Part shown: positions 45,474-54,192 of the stretch, piece after piece | Layout of the letters: each line of letters starts with the position of its first letter | Position numbering within the stretch: position 1 is the first letter of the stretch | Origin: Rhizobium croatiense | GTDB taxonomy: Bacteria > Pseudomonadota > Alphaproteobacteria > Rhizobiales > Rhizobiaceae | Direction: 5' to 3' | Assembly (NCBI RefSeq): GCF_019793465.1 | Contig: NZ_JAILYJ010000017.1 | Span: forward strand, 62,001-126,000 | DNA: 64,000 nucleotides | The notes under the pieces: model-generated | What the model was told of the DNA's origin: nothing | The model's input: the letters and a program-made list of their open reading frames with translations, nothing else | Databases searched by the model: none | Made by a program: the position numbers and the translations under genes

Positions 45474-46615
45474 GCGACTTTACGACGAAGCCGGCGGCAG
45501 ACGCCAAGGACTCCGAGTCATCCTCCTCTTCGGACGAGGCAGGCAGTAGTAGTCGGCCATCCGGCCGATCCCAATCCTTCTGGTCGCGCGCCGCGCGCAT
45601 TCTCCGCCCGCAGCAGGGCTCGCGGCTGCGCGAGGATCTGGCCGACGCGCTGATGACCGACGCGGCCGGCGACGACGCCTTTTCGCCCGACGAGCGGGCG
45701 ATGCTGCATAATATCCTGCGCTTCCGCGAAGTGCGCGTCGCCGACGTGATGGTGCCGCGCGCCGATATCGAGGCCGTCGACCAGAACATCACCATCGGCG
45801 AGCTGATGATCCTGTTCGAGGAATCCGGCCGCTCGCGCATGCCCGTCTATGCCGATACGCTCGACGATCCGCGCGGCATGGTGCATATCCGCGACCTGCT
45901 CTCCTATGTCGCCAAACAGGCGCGCAACAAGCGCCGCGGCCCGACAAAGCCGGCCGTTACCCTGCCGGCGATCGACGTTGCGCCCGAGAATATCCAGAAG
46001 CCGACGCGTTCGGCCAAGCCGAATTTCGATCTCGCCCGCGTCGACCTGCAGAAGACGCTGGCCGAGGCCGGCATCATCCGCAAGATCCTGTTCGTACCGC
46101 CGTCTATGCTGGCCTCCGACCTGTTGCGCCGGATGCAGGTGAACCGCACGCAGATGGCGCTGGTCATCGACGAATATGGCGGCACCGACGGTCTCGCCTC
46201 GCATGAGGACATCGTCGAAATGGTGGTCGGTGACATCGACGACGAACATGACGACGAAGAGGTGATGTTCAAGCGGGTTGCCGAAGACGTCTTCATCGCC
46301 GACGCCCGCGTCGAACTGGAAGAGATCGCCGCAGCGATCGGGCCGGATTTCGACATCAGCGAGCAGGTCGACGAAGTCGATACGCTGGGCGGGCTGATCT
46401 TCTCGGCCCTCGGCCGCATTCCGGTGCGCGGAGAGGTCGTCCAGGCGCTGCCGAATTTCGAGTTCCACATCCTCGATGCCGATCCACGCCGGATCAAACG
46501 GCTGCGCATCACCCGCAAGCGCCACGCGATCCGCCGCCGCGCCAAAGAGGCCGGCGACATCACGCCCGGCTCCGAGACCGGCGACGACCGCCCGGCCGAA
46601 TCGACCGCCAACTAG
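45470..46615 (+). CDS. CBS-domain hemolysin/CorC-family protein
   Basis: The 381-residue cytoplasmic protein has two CBS domains (about residues 85-145 and 195-255, with VADVMVPRADIEAVD and MQVNRTQMALVIDEYGGTDGLASHEDI) and a CorC_HlyC domain (about 270-360, DARVELEEIAAAIG). It lacks the membrane DUF21 part, so it is CorC- or TlyC-like. CorC is linked to Mg2+/Co2+ efflux, but the role here is not known. Its neighbourhood between ybeY and lnt is widely conserved. An interspersed repeat follows. Confidence 0.9.
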   Translation: MSDFTTKPAADAKDSESSSSSDEAGSSSRPSGRSQSFWSRAARILRPQQGSRLREDLADALMTDAAGDDAFSPDERAMLHNILRFREVRVADVMVPRADIEAVDQNITIGELMILFEESGRSRMPVYADTLDDPRGMVHIRDLLSYVAKQARNKRRGPTKPAVTLPAIDVAPENIQKPTRSAKPNFDLARVDLQKTLAEAGIIRKILFVPPSMLASDLLRRMQVNRTQMALVIDEYGGTDGLASHEDIVEMVVGDIDDEHDDEEVMFKRVAEDVFIADARVELEEIAAAIGPDFDISEQVDEVDTLGGLIFSALGRIPVRGEVVQALPNFEFHILDADPRRIKRLRITRKRHAIRRRAKEAGDITPGSETGDDRPAESTAN

Positions 46616-46664
46616 TCAACGTGTCGTCATTCCCGAACCGCTGCGCGGTTCCTGACGACATGCA

Positions 46665-46776
46665 TTAAAGCGTGTCGCGATCTTTCAGATTCGCTCCTTG
46701 CGCTTTAATTTAGCTCTTTGTTTTGCGCATGTCGTTGCCGCAAAATCGCTGCACACTTCTGCGCGACATGCTCTAA
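46665..46776. repeat. Interspersed repeat (TCGCGATCTTTCAGA family), copy 2
   Basis: This copy runs from GTGTCGCGATCTTTCAGATT through TTTAGCTCTTTGTTTTGCGC to CACACTTCTGCGCGACATGC. It aligns with 42326-42430 in the same direction. It occupies half of the gap between the CBS gene and lnt. A second short palindrome (CGAACCGCTGCGCGGTTC, near 46635) precedes it. Confidence 0.65.
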
Positions 46777-46842
46777 CAGGACAAAGAGCCGCTTTTTTGA
46801 AAGACTGCGGATGGGTTGATTCGCGGTTTGATGGGAGTGCGC

Positions 46843-48447
46843 ATGGAGCGGCTTGCGGACAGGGTTATCCTCGTCTGGGGGGTCAAACGGTCGTTGCTGG
46901 CCGTTGCCGCAGGGGCATTCGCCGTGCTGGCGCTGCCCCCCTTCGGCTTTTTCGCGGCGATGTTCCTCTCCTTCACGCTGCTCGTCTGGCTGATCGACGG
47001 GGCAGCGGCTTCTCCTGAAAGCGGGCTGATCGGCAGGCTGTGGCCGGCCTTTGCGGTCGGCTGGCTATTCGGCTTCGGCTATTTCGTCGCCGGCCTCTGG
47101 TGGCTCGGCCATGCGCTGCTGGTCGATTCGGAGGAGTTCGCCTGGGCGCTGCCGCTCGCCATCCTCGGTCTGCCGGCCGGTCTGGCGATCTTCTACGGGC
47201 TGGCTGTCGCACTGGCCCGCATCTTCTGGTCCGACGGCATGGGGCGGATCGCCGCACTTGCAGCCGGCTTCGGGCTGATGGAATGGCTTCGCAGCGTCAT
47301 CCTGACCGGTTTTCCCTGGAACGCCATCGGCTACGGCCTGATGCCGGTTCCGCTGATGATGCAGTCGGCGCACGTGATCGGAGCGATGGGCGTCACCGCC
47401 CTTGCCGTCTTCGTCTTTTCCGCCCCCGCCCTTGTCGGCACCCGGCAGGGCGCACGCACCGGCATTGCGCTTGCCGTCCTGCTATTTGCCGCCCATCTCG
47501 GCTACGGCGCCTACGCTCTCTATCTGGCGCCGCGGCCGGCACCGTTGCCCGAGGACAAGCGGCCGGTGGTGCGGCTGGTGCAGCCGGCCATCGACCAGGC
47601 GGCGAAGATGGACAACGACGCCGATCGCAATGCGATCTTCGAGACGCATCTCAAGCTTTCGGCCGAGGCGCCGAGGAATGGCGGACGCAAGCCCAATATC
47701 ATCGTCTGGCCGGAAACCTCGATCCCCTTCATCCTGACCGACAACCAGGATGCGCTGACGCGGATCGCCGATACGCTCGACGACGACCAGATCCTGATCG
47801 CCGGCGCGGTGCGCGCCGAGGAGATGGGACCGGGCACGCCGGTGCGCTACTACAATTCCATCTATGTGATCGACGGCCGCGGCCAGATCATTGCAGCCTC
47901 CGACAAGGTGCACCTGGTGCCCTTCGGCGAATATCTGCCCTTCGAAGACCTTCTCACCGAACTCGGCATCCAGAACGTCGTCGAGATACCCGGCGGGTTT
48001 TCGGCTGCCGCAAGCCGGCACCTGCTGGCGCTGCCCGGCGGCCTCAATCTTTATCCGCTGATCTGCTACGAGATCATTTTTCCTGATGAAATGACCGGCG
48101 ACATAAAGGACGCCAACGCCCTCCTCAACCTCACCAATGATGCCTGGTTCGGCATGACGCCCGGCCCCTATCAGCATTTCCTGCAGGCGCGGGTGCGGGC
48201 GGTCGAGACCGGCCTGCCGCTGATTCGCGACGCCAATAGCGGCATTTCGGCGCTGGTGAACGCCCACGGAGAAATAATCGCCGGCCTCGATCTTGGAGAA
48301 ACCGGCTTTATTGATGCAACTGTCGATAGCCTCAGTGATGGGTTCGGAACCACATACCCCCACCAGACATACTTCTGGTTGACCGAGGCTCTTTTGATTT
48401 TGATTGCGCTGATCTCGCGCGGAGGTTTTATTTTAGGGTTGAATTGA
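46843..48447 (+). CDS. lnt: Apolipoprotein N-acyltransferase
   Basis: Lnt adds the third acyl chain to lipoproteins at the inner membrane. The 534-residue protein has about six N-terminal membrane helices and a nitrilase-like periplasmic domain with catalytic triad E291 (VWPETSIPF), K355 (DKVHLVPFGEY) and C408 (LICYEIIF), then a last helix. I start at MERLADRV with GGGAG upstream; an open TTG at 46816 is less likely. It completes the pathway begun by Lgt and LspA. praR follows. Confidence 0.96.
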   Translation: MERLADRVILVWGVKRSLLAVAAGAFAVLALPPFGFFAAMFLSFTLLVWLIDGAAASPESGLIGRLWPAFAVGWLFGFGYFVAGLWWLGHALLVDSEEFAWALPLAILGLPAGLAIFYGLAVALARIFWSDGMGRIAALAAGFGLMEWLRSVILTGFPWNAIGYGLMPVPLMMQSAHVIGAMGVTALAVFVFSAPALVGTRQGARTGIALAVLLFAAHLGYGAYALYLAPRPAPLPEDKRPVVRLVQPAIDQAAKMDNDADRNAIFETHLKLSAEAPRNGGRKPNIIVWPETSIPFILTDNQDALTRIADTLDDDQILIAGAVRAEEMGPGTPVRYYNSIYVIDGRGQIIAASDKVHLVPFGEYLPFEDLLTELGIQNVVEIPGGFSAAASRHLLALPGGLNLYPLICYEIIFPDEMTGDIKDANALLNLTNDAWFGMTPGPYQHFLQARVRAVETGLPLIRDANSGISALVNAHGEIIAGLDLGETGFIDATVDSLSDGFGTTYPHQTYFWLTEALLILIALISRGGFILGLN

Positions 48448-48472
48448 CCAAAAACCCCTAAAATTGCATAGT
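48444..48472 (+). promoter_or_regulatory. Candidate promoter of the praR-type regulator, with overlapping palindrome
   Basis: TTGACC (48444-48449), a 17-base spacer and CATAGT (48467-48472) resemble a sigma-70 promoter with a weak -10. TTTTAGGG (48431-48438) and CCCTAAAA (48456-48463) form an inverted repeat across the -35 region, overlapping the lnt stop. Both are seen by eye only. Confidence 0.4.
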
Positions 48473-48599
48473 GATGACAATCGGCGTTCCTAACGTATGT
48501 TGGAAGGTGGGTTCCCACCGACTGCAACGTGGCGTTTTGGGATGGATCAGGGGCATGCCGGTTTGGACACAGGTTGAAATTCGTAGCTAGGGCACGATC

Positions 48600-49019
48600 A
48601 TGATAGAAAACAAGAAAAAGCCGAATCCCATCGACATCCATGTTGGCAGCCGCATTCGCCTCCGCCGAACGATGCTGGGCATGAGCCAGGAAAAGCTTGG
48701 CGAAAGCCTCGGCATCACCTTTCAGCAGATCCAGAAATATGAAAAGGGCACCAACCGCGTCGGTGCTAGCCGTCTGCAGAATATCTCGAGCATTTTGAAC
48801 GTCCCGGTCTCCTTCTTCTTCGAGGATGCACCCGGCGAACATTCCGGCGCCATCGGCGGCATGGCCGAAGCCTCCAGCTCGAATTATGTCGTCGATTTCC
48901 TCTCCTCCTCCGAAGGCCTGCAACTCAACCGCGCCTTCGTGAAGATTTCCGATCCCAAGGTTCGCCGCAAGGTCGTGGAACTGGTCAAGGCGCTCGCGGC
49001 CGAAGCCGACGCCGACTGA
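48600..49019 (+). CDS. praR: XRE-family transcriptional regulator, PraR-like
   Basis: The 139-residue protein has an N-terminal Cro/C1 helix-turn-helix (about residues 15-70, GSRIRLRRTMLGMSQEKLGESLGITFQQIQKYEKG) and a short C-terminal region that probably dimerises. Size, sequence style and position just before metK fit PraR, which in R. leguminosarum represses quorum-sensing (rhi, cin/rai) and attachment genes. The gene name is from memory of that locus and is moderate. A strong terminator follows, so it forms its own unit. Confidence 0.8.
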   Translation: MIENKKKPNPIDIHVGSRIRLRRTMLGMSQEKLGESLGITFQQIQKYEKGTNRVGASRLQNISSILNVPVSFFFEDAPGEHSGAIGGMAEASSSNYVVDFLSSSEGLQLNRAFVKISDPKVRRKVVELVKALAAEADAD

Positions 49020-49045
49020 TCACAGCTCCCTTCGCAGAATGGAAG

Positions 49046-49067
49046 GCGGCCGAAAGGCCGCTTTTTT
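49046..49067 (+). terminator. Intrinsic terminator of the praR-type gene
   Basis: GCGGCC (49046-49051), loop GAAA, GGCCGC (49056-49061), then six T (49062-49067). This is a compact classical rho-independent terminator 26 bp after the stop. Confidence 0.92.
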
Positions 49068-49101
49068 GCGTTTTTGGGGCAAAATTTGTCACTTTGTCGC
49101 G

Positions 49102-49123
49102 GATATAAAGATATATTTATGTC
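49102..49123 (+). promoter_or_regulatory. Operator-like palindrome upstream of metK
   Basis: ATAAAGATATATTTAT (49105-49120) is a 16-bp palindrome with one mismatch, extended by GAT and GTC at its ends. From memory it resembles the operator predicted for SAM/SAH-responsive ArsR-type regulators of methionine-cycle genes in alphaproteobacteria. Its place about 75 bp before metK fits; binding is not shown. Confidence 0.45.
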
Positions 49124-49196
49124 CTTCTGCGCTTGTCATCGGCGCTCGAACTGAGTACCTACTAGCAGGCTTTTATTCTTTGAGGGGAATCCCGGA

Positions 49197-50450
49197 ATGC
49201 GCGCGAATTATCTCTTTACCAGCGAATCTGTTGCCGAAGGTCACCCGGACAAAGTGTGTGACCGCATCTCCGACGAGATCGTCGATCTGGTCTACCGCGA
49301 AGCGGCCAAGACCGGCGTCAATCCGTGGGGCGTGCGCATTGCCTGTGAAACGCTGGCGACGACCAACCGCGTCGTCATTGCCGGCGAAGTCCGCCTGCCG
49401 CCGAGCCTGATGAAGAAGGACAAGGACGGCAACGACGTCATCAATCCCTCGAAGTTCAAGGCCGCCGCTCGCCGCGCGATCAAGGATATCGGCTACGAAC
49501 AGGACGGCTTCCACTGGAAGAAGGCAAAGATCGACGTGCTGCTGCACTCGCAGTCGGCAGACATCGCCCAGGGCGTCGACAGCGCCGCCGACCAGCAGGG
49601 CGACGAGGGCGCCGGCGACCAGGGCATCATGTTCGGTTATGCCTGCCGCGAGACGCCGGACCTGATGCCGGCGCCGATCTATTATTCCCACAAGATCCTG
49701 CAGCTGCTGGCGGTCGCCCGCAAGAAGGGCGATGGCGAAGTCGCCAAGCTCGGCCCCGACGCCAAGAGCCAGGTGACCGTGCGTTACCTCGACGGCAAGC
49801 CGTCGGAAGCGACCTCGATCGTGCTTTCCACCCAGCATCTCGACGAGAGCTGGGATTCCAACAAGGTCCGCGCCGTCGTCGAACCCTATATCCGCGAAGC
49901 GCTCGGCGAGCTGAAGATCGCCGATGATTGCAAGTGGTACATCAACCCGACCGGAAAGTTCGTCATCGGCGGACCGGACGGTGATGCCGGCCTCACCGGC
50001 CGCAAGATCATTGTCGACACCTATGGCGGTGCGGCGCCGCATGGCGGCGGCGCATTCTCCGGCAAGGACACGACCAAGGTCGACCGTTCGGCCGCCTATG
50101 CCGCCCGCTATCTCGCCAAGAACGTCGTGGCCGCCGGCCTTGCCGACCGCTGCACGATCCAGCTCTCCTACGCGATCGGCGTCGCCCAGCCGCTGTCGAT
50201 CTATGTCGACCTGCACGGCACCGGCAAGGGCGTCTCCGAAGACCAGGTCGAAGCGGCGATCCGCGAGAATATGGACCTGTCGCCGTCGGGCATCCGCCGT
50301 CACCTCGACCTCAACAAGCCGATCTACGCCAAGACTTCGGCTTACGGGCATTTCGGCCGCAAGGCCGGCCGCGACGGCTCGTTCTCCTGGGAGCGCACCG
50401 ACCTCGTCAAGGCGCTGAAGGAAGCCGTCAAGACCAAGGCCGCTGCATGA
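49197..50450 (+). CDS. metK: S-adenosylmethionine synthetase
   Basis: MetK makes SAM from methionine and ATP. The 417-residue product has the three-domain fold with GHPDKVCDRISDEIVD, the flexible-loop region, GAGDQGIMFGYA (methionine binding) and GGGAFSGKDTTKVDRSAAY. It is longer than E. coli MetK (384), as is common in rhizobia, owing to insertions near residues 60-75. AGGGGAATCC precedes the ATG. trmB, a SAM user, overlaps by four bases. Confidence 0.98.
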   Translation: MRANYLFTSESVAEGHPDKVCDRISDEIVDLVYREAAKTGVNPWGVRIACETLATTNRVVIAGEVRLPPSLMKKDKDGNDVINPSKFKAAARRAIKDIGYEQDGFHWKKAKIDVLLHSQSADIAQGVDSAADQQGDEGAGDQGIMFGYACRETPDLMPAPIYYSHKILQLLAVARKKGDGEVAKLGPDAKSQVTVRYLDGKPSEATSIVLSTQHLDESWDSNKVRAVVEPYIREALGELKIADDCKWYINPTGKFVIGGPDGDAGLTGRKIIVDTYGGAAPHGGGAFSGKDTTKVDRSAAYAARYLAKNVVAAGLADRCTIQLSYAIGVAQPLSIYVDLHGTGKGVSEDQVEAAIRENMDLSPSGIRRHLDLNKPIYAKTSAYGHFGRKAGRDGSFSWERTDLVKALKEAVKTKAAA

Positions 50451-51148
50451 CGGATATGGAGCGCCGGGGCCGGGCGACCGAAGCCTTTTTCGGTCGCCGC
50501 AAGGGCAAGGCCCTGCGCGAACAGCAGGCCGAGACGCTAAACAGCCTGCTCCCGGCATTCCTCGTCGACCTCTCGGCGGCTCCTCCGGAGCCGCTGACCT
50601 CACTCTTCCCGGATCCCGTCAAAACATTGCGGCTGGAAATCGGTTTCGGCGGCGGCGAGCATCTGATCCACCGCGCCTTGGAAGGGCCTGCGACCGGCTT
50701 CATCGGCGTCGAGCCCTTCGTCAATTCCATGCAGAAGCTGTTGTCGCGCATCGGCGAGACGGGGGCGCGCAATATCCGCGTCTACAACGACGACGCGACG
50801 CAGCTGCTCGACTGGCTGCCGGACGCGTCGCTCGACCAGATCGACCTGCTCTATCCCGATCCCTGGCCGAAGCGGAAGCACTGGAAGCGGCGCTTCGTCT
50901 CGAAGACCAATCTCGACCGCTTCCATCGCGTGCTGAGGCCCGGCGGGCTGTTCTGCTTTGCCTCCGACATCGACACCTATGTGAACTGGACGCTGCTCAA
51001 ATGCCGCGACCATGGCGGCTTCGACTGGATCGCCGACAATGCTGCCGACTGGCTGACGCCCTACGAGGGTTGGCCGAGCACCCGCTATGAGGCCAAGGCG
51101 CGACGCGAGGGCCGGTCTTCGGCCTATCTGACGTTTCGGAAGATCTGA
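50447..51148 (+). CDS. trmB: tRNA (guanine-N7-)-methyltransferase
   Basis: TrmB forms m7G46 in tRNA variable loops. The 233-residue protein has a basic N-terminus and the methyltransferase domain: EIGFGGGEHLIHRAL (SAM motif), DLLYPDPWPKRKHWKRRFV (TrmB signature) and RYEAKARREGRSSAYLTF at the end. The ATG overlaps the metK stop, so SAM synthesis and a SAM user are translationally coupled, an order found in many alphaproteobacteria. Confidence 0.96.
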   Translation: MTDMERRGRATEAFFGRRKGKALREQQAETLNSLLPAFLVDLSAAPPEPLTSLFPDPVKTLRLEIGFGGGEHLIHRALEGPATGFIGVEPFVNSMQKLLSRIGETGARNIRVYNDDATQLLDWLPDASLDQIDLLYPDPWPKRKHWKRRFVSKTNLDRFHRVLRPGGLFCFASDIDTYVNWTLLKCRDHGGFDWIADNAADWLTPYEGWPSTRYEAKARREGRSSAYLTFRKI

Positions 51149-51183
51149 GTTTCAACGGCAGCTAAAGGGCAATAGTGACGGGC

Positions 51184-51391
51184 GTGCCGTGCGGCCCCCT
51201 CATCCGACCCTTCGGGCCACCTTCTCCCCAGCTGGGGAGAAGAGGGAACAAGGCGTGCCGACACTGCCCAAACGAATCTATCTGCTTAAAGGCACACCGT
51301 CCAATGGGGCGATGGCGAAGCGGAATTCTCCCTCTTCTCCCCAGCGGGGAGAAGGTGGCCCGAAGGGTCGGATGAGGGGGCCACACGGCAC
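51184..51391. repeat. Long inverted repeat between trmB and the DUF1150 gene
   Basis: Arms of about 64 bp (51184-51247 and 51329-51391) are near-perfect reverse complements with an 81-bp centre. Each arm contains CCCTCATCCGACCCTTCGGG and its own small palindrome TTCTCCCC-agc-GGGGAGAA. Elements with this CCTTCGGGCCACCTTCTCCCC core are common between rhizobial genes, as I recall. It could also act as a terminator for both convergent genes. Confidence 0.8.
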
Positions 51392-51442
51392 AGCACCAAC
51401 GACGATGAAGCAGCGTCGCGACAATTAGGCACTATTCGACGG

Positions 51443-51700
51443 TCAGTGCAGGCTGACCGTCTTCAGTTCGTCCTCGGCGGCCTTGAAGAAGGTGCTGGAG
51501 CGGTTGTCCGTCAGGAGGATCGGCGTGCCGTCGGCGCCGAAGAGTGCCCAGAGATCGACGTTCGGATCGATATCCGGCGCCTCGGGGAAACACTTGGCGA
51601 CCTCTTCGGTGCGCATTTTTCTGATGTAGGCGACCTCGCCGTTGCCGATGTGGGCAAGCTCGGATTTGGTCAAGTGAGACGTGGCTTCTTTCATCAACAT
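51443..51700 (-). CDS. DUF1150-family small protein
   Basis: An 85-residue protein (MLMKEATSHLTKSELAHIGNGEVAYIRKM) that fits the alphaproteobacterial DUF1150 family, which usually follows small heat-shock genes. It contains the conserved WALFGADGTPILLTDNRS. Function is unknown; a stress role is guessed from the neighbour. GGAGGAACAGGA precedes the ATG at 51700, which I prefer to 51727. The gap to hsp20 is 47 bp, so the two are probably one operon. Confidence 0.8.
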   Translation of the reverse strand: MLMKEATSHLTKSELAHIGNGEVAYIRKMRTEEVAKCFPEAPDIDPNVDLWALFGADGTPILLTDNRSSTFFKAAEDELKTVSLH

Positions 51701-51747
51701 TCCTGTTCCTCCGGAAGAAGGGACCAACGGTTCGACAAACCGTTGTG

Positions 51748-52173
51748 CTACTGTGAAACCGAAATGTTAATTTTCTTGACCATGCGCGCGGGTTCCGGAC
51801 GAATTAGATCGACAGAGAGCAGGCCGTTCTTCAGGCCGGCGCCGAGCACCTGCATGCCGTCGGCAAGAACGAAGGTGCGTTGGAACTGGCGGGCGGCGAT
51901 CCCGCGATAGAGATAATCCCGCTCGCCTTGCTCCACCTGGCGACCGCGGATCACAAGCTGGCTCTCCTCGGTGGAAACGTCGAGTTCTTCCTCGCTGAAG
52001 CCGGCCACCGCAAGGGTGATGCGCAGCCGTTCCGGCGCGCCGCTGTCGGCGGCGATGCGCTCGATATTATAGGGCGGATATCCGTCGCTCGCCTTGGAAA
52101 TGCGCTCCAGCGTCTTTTCCATGGCATCGAAGCCCAGAAGCAGCGGGCTGGCGAAAGGGGTAATGCGGCTCAT
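51748..52173 (-). CDS. Small heat shock protein (Hsp20/alpha-crystallin)
   Basis: The 141-residue IbpA-like chaperone holds unfolding proteins. The alpha-crystallin domain spans about residues 35-130, with RLRITLAVAGFSEEELDVS and the conserved GLKNGLLSVDL. The N-terminus (MSRITPFASPLLLGFDAMEKTL) is typical of rhizobial class A proteins, and the C-terminal IXI-like motif is INISVS. ROSE thermometers often control such genes in rhizobia, but I could not identify one upstream. Confidence 0.92.
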   Translation of the reverse strand: MSRITPFASPLLLGFDAMEKTLERISKASDGYPPYNIERIAADSGAPERLRITLAVAGFSEEELDVSTEESQLVIRGRQVEQGERDYLYRGIAARQFQRTFVLADGMQVLGAGLKNGLLSVDLIRPEPARMVKKINISVSQ

Positions 52174-52468
52174 CTCTTTTCAAGTCCTTGATGCAAGCGA
52201 CCATCCCGGACCTCAAGCGCAGCATCCGGATGCCGCTAATATGGGGACAGGACCCCGACGCTGCAAGGCGCGCGCGGCCTGTCGGCGACACCTCCCCGAT
52301 TTTAAGCCCTCTCAAGTTTAAGATGACCGGAGCCCGCCTGCTTGCTTGACAAAGCGGCCCTCGCCTCGCATCAAAACGTGCCCCGTGCGAAATGTGCTGA
52401 TTTGTGACGGGAAATGAAGAAGTGGTGCATGCCGCAGCAACCGGCATGGCGAGGACGGGACGGTCGCA

Positions 52469-53413
52469 ATGGCAAGCGCAAGAAAAATCATCATCGACAC
52501 GGATCCGGGCCAGGACGACGCGGCCGCCATCATGCTGGCCTTCGGCAGCCCCGATGAGCTGGAGGTGCTGGGGATCACGACGGTCGCCGGCAACGTGCCG
52601 CTTTCGCTGACCAGCCGCAATGCGCGCATCGTCTGCGAGCTCTGCGGCCGACCGGAGACGAAGGTTTTCGCCGGCGCCGACAGGCCGATCGCCCGCAAGC
52701 TGGTGACGGCGGAGCACGTGCACGGCAAGACCGGCCTCGACGGCCCCGAACTCTCCGAACCGACGATGGCGCTGCAGCCGGGCCATTCCGTCGACTTCAT
52801 CATCGAGACGCTGCGCCGCGAGCCGGAAGGCACCGTGACGCTCTGCACGCTCGGGCCGCTCACCAATATCGGCATGGCCTTGCAGAAGGCGCCGGATATC
52901 GCACCCCGCATCCGCGAGTTGGTGATGATGGGCGGCGGCTTCTTCGAGGGCGGCAACATCACGCCGGCGGCCGAATTCAACATCTATGTCGATCCGGAAG
53001 CCGCCGACATCGTCTTCCGCTCGGGCGTGCCGATCGTGATGATGCCGCTCGACGTGACGCACCAGTTGCTGACCCGCAAGGACCGGGTGAAGCGCATGGC
53101 CGAGATCGGCACGGCGCCGGCAAAGGCGATGGTCGAGATGCTGGAATTCTTCGAACGCTTCGATATCGAGAAATACGGATCCGACGGCGGGCCGCTGCAC
53201 GACCCGACCGTGATCGCCTATCTCTTGAAGCCGGAGCTTTTCAAAGGCCGGGACTCCAATGTCGAGATCGAGGTGCAATCCGAACTCACCGTCGGCATGA
53301 CCGTGGTCGACTGGTGGCATGTGACGCAGCGCAAGCGCAATGCCCGGGTGATGCGCCATGTCGATGCGGACGGTTTCTTCGATCTTCTGATCGAACGTTT
53401 CGCCCGCATCTGA
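52469..53413 (+). CDS. Ribonucleoside hydrolase (IunH family)
   Basis: Nucleoside hydrolases split purine or pyrimidine nucleosides to ribose and base. The 314-residue protein has the calcium-binding N-terminal motif IIIDTDPGQDDAAAIMLAF (DTDPGxDDA) and the family motifs VMMGGGFFEGGNITPAAEFNIYVDPEAA and LHDPTVIAYLL, which carry the remaining metal and catalytic aspartates. Substrate preference is unclear. It stands alone, with hsp20 divergent upstream and grpE convergent downstream. Ribose released could feed the ribokinase encoded at 5.7 kb. Confidence 0.93.
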   Translation: MASARKIIIDTDPGQDDAAAIMLAFGSPDELEVLGITTVAGNVPLSLTSRNARIVCELCGRPETKVFAGADRPIARKLVTAEHVHGKTGLDGPELSEPTMALQPGHSVDFIIETLRREPEGTVTLCTLGPLTNIGMALQKAPDIAPRIRELVMMGGGFFEGGNITPAAEFNIYVDPEAADIVFRSGVPIVMMPLDVTHQLLTRKDRVKRMAEIGTAPAKAMVEMLEFFERFDIEKYGSDGGPLHDPTVIAYLLKPELFKGRDSNVEIEVQSELTVGMTVVDWWHVTQRKRNARVMRHVDADGFFDLLIERFARI

Positions 53414-53420
53414 TTTTTGG

Positions 53421-53450
53421 CTTTCCTTCTCCAGCAAGAGGGAAGGAAAG
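53421..53450. terminator. Hairpin between convergent nucleoside hydrolase and grpE
   Basis: CTTTCCTTC (53421-53429) pairs with GAAGGAAAG (53442-53450) around 12 bases. It lies in the 42-bp convergent gap. It lacks a T-run on either side, so terminator function is only probable. Confidence 0.45.
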
Positions 53451-53455
53451 CGATC

Positions 53456-54088
53456 TCAGGCGTCCTTCTCGTCGAAGACGGAATTGGTTTCGGCTTCGGC
53501 CGGCTTCGGGCCGCCCTTGGCGACACCGACCATGGCCGGGCGCAGCACGCGCTCGCCGATGGTAAAGCCCGCCTGCACGACCTGGACGACCGTGTTATTA
53601 GGCACCTCTGAGTTCGGCACCTCGAACATCGCCTGATGGAAATTCGGATCGAACTTCTGGCCGACCGGCTCCAGCTTGCGCACACCATGGCGCTCGAGCG
53701 CCGACAGCATGGCACGTTCGGTCATCTCGACACCTTCGATCAGCGTGGTCAGGCCAGCATCGGCAGTGGCCTTGGCCTCCGGAGAGATGGCATCCAGCGC
53801 CCGGCGCAGATTGTCGGAGACGGCGAGCATATCGCGGGCGAAACCGGCGACGGAATAGGACTTGGCGTCCTTGACCTCGCGCTCGGTGCGGCGGCGCAGA
53901 TTGTCCATCTCGGCGGCGAGGCGCAGATAGCGGTCGCGCAGCTCGCTGTTTTCGGCTTTCAAAAGCTCAAGCGGGTCTGGCTGGGCGGTCTCTTCCTGCA
54001 CTGTATCGTTCTCGACGTAGGCGGCGGCGTCGGCTGCGGCATCGGCCGCAGTTGCGTCAGGTCCGTTTTTCGTCGTTTCATCGGTCAT
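53456..54088 (-). CDS. grpE: Heat shock protein GrpE (DnaK nucleotide exchange factor)
   Basis: GrpE releases ADP from DnaK. The 210-residue protein has an acidic Ala-rich N-terminal tail, a long coiled coil (about residues 45-105, LELLKAENSELRDRYLRLAAEMDNLRRR) and a beta domain with the family signature FEVPNSEVPNNTVVQVVQAGFTIGERVLRPAMVGVAKG. I start at MTDETTKN with GGAGACC upstream; an ATG 25 codons earlier has no support. hrcA is upstream in the same direction, 177 bp away with a repeat between. Confidence 0.96.
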   Translation of the reverse strand: MTDETTKNGPDATAADAAADAAAYVENDTVQEETAQPDPLELLKAENSELRDRYLRLAAEMDNLRRRTEREVKDAKSYSVAGFARDMLAVSDNLRRALDAISPEAKATADAGLTTLIEGVEMTERAMLSALERHGVRKLEPVGQKFDPNFHQAMFEVPNSEVPNNTVVQVVQAGFTIGERVLRPAMVGVAKGGPKPAEAETNSVFDEKDA

Positions 54089-54192
54089 GACGGTCTCCGG
54101 TTGGTGTCTTCTGATGCGCCCGATATCGAGGTTTGACCGAAAAAAATCAAGTCTGCGTGACAAAGAAGCGAAAATTCCGCGGAGTTGTGCGC

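Noticed and set aside
49068..49196. SAM riboswitch before metK
   Set aside because: No fold matching SAM-I or SAM-II could be drawn; the palindrome at 49102-49123 is a better DNA-operator candidate.
52174..52468. ROSE-type RNA thermometer before hsp20
   Set aside because: The leader has AAGAG near the start but I could not find the UYGCU block pairing with a GGAG ribosome site.
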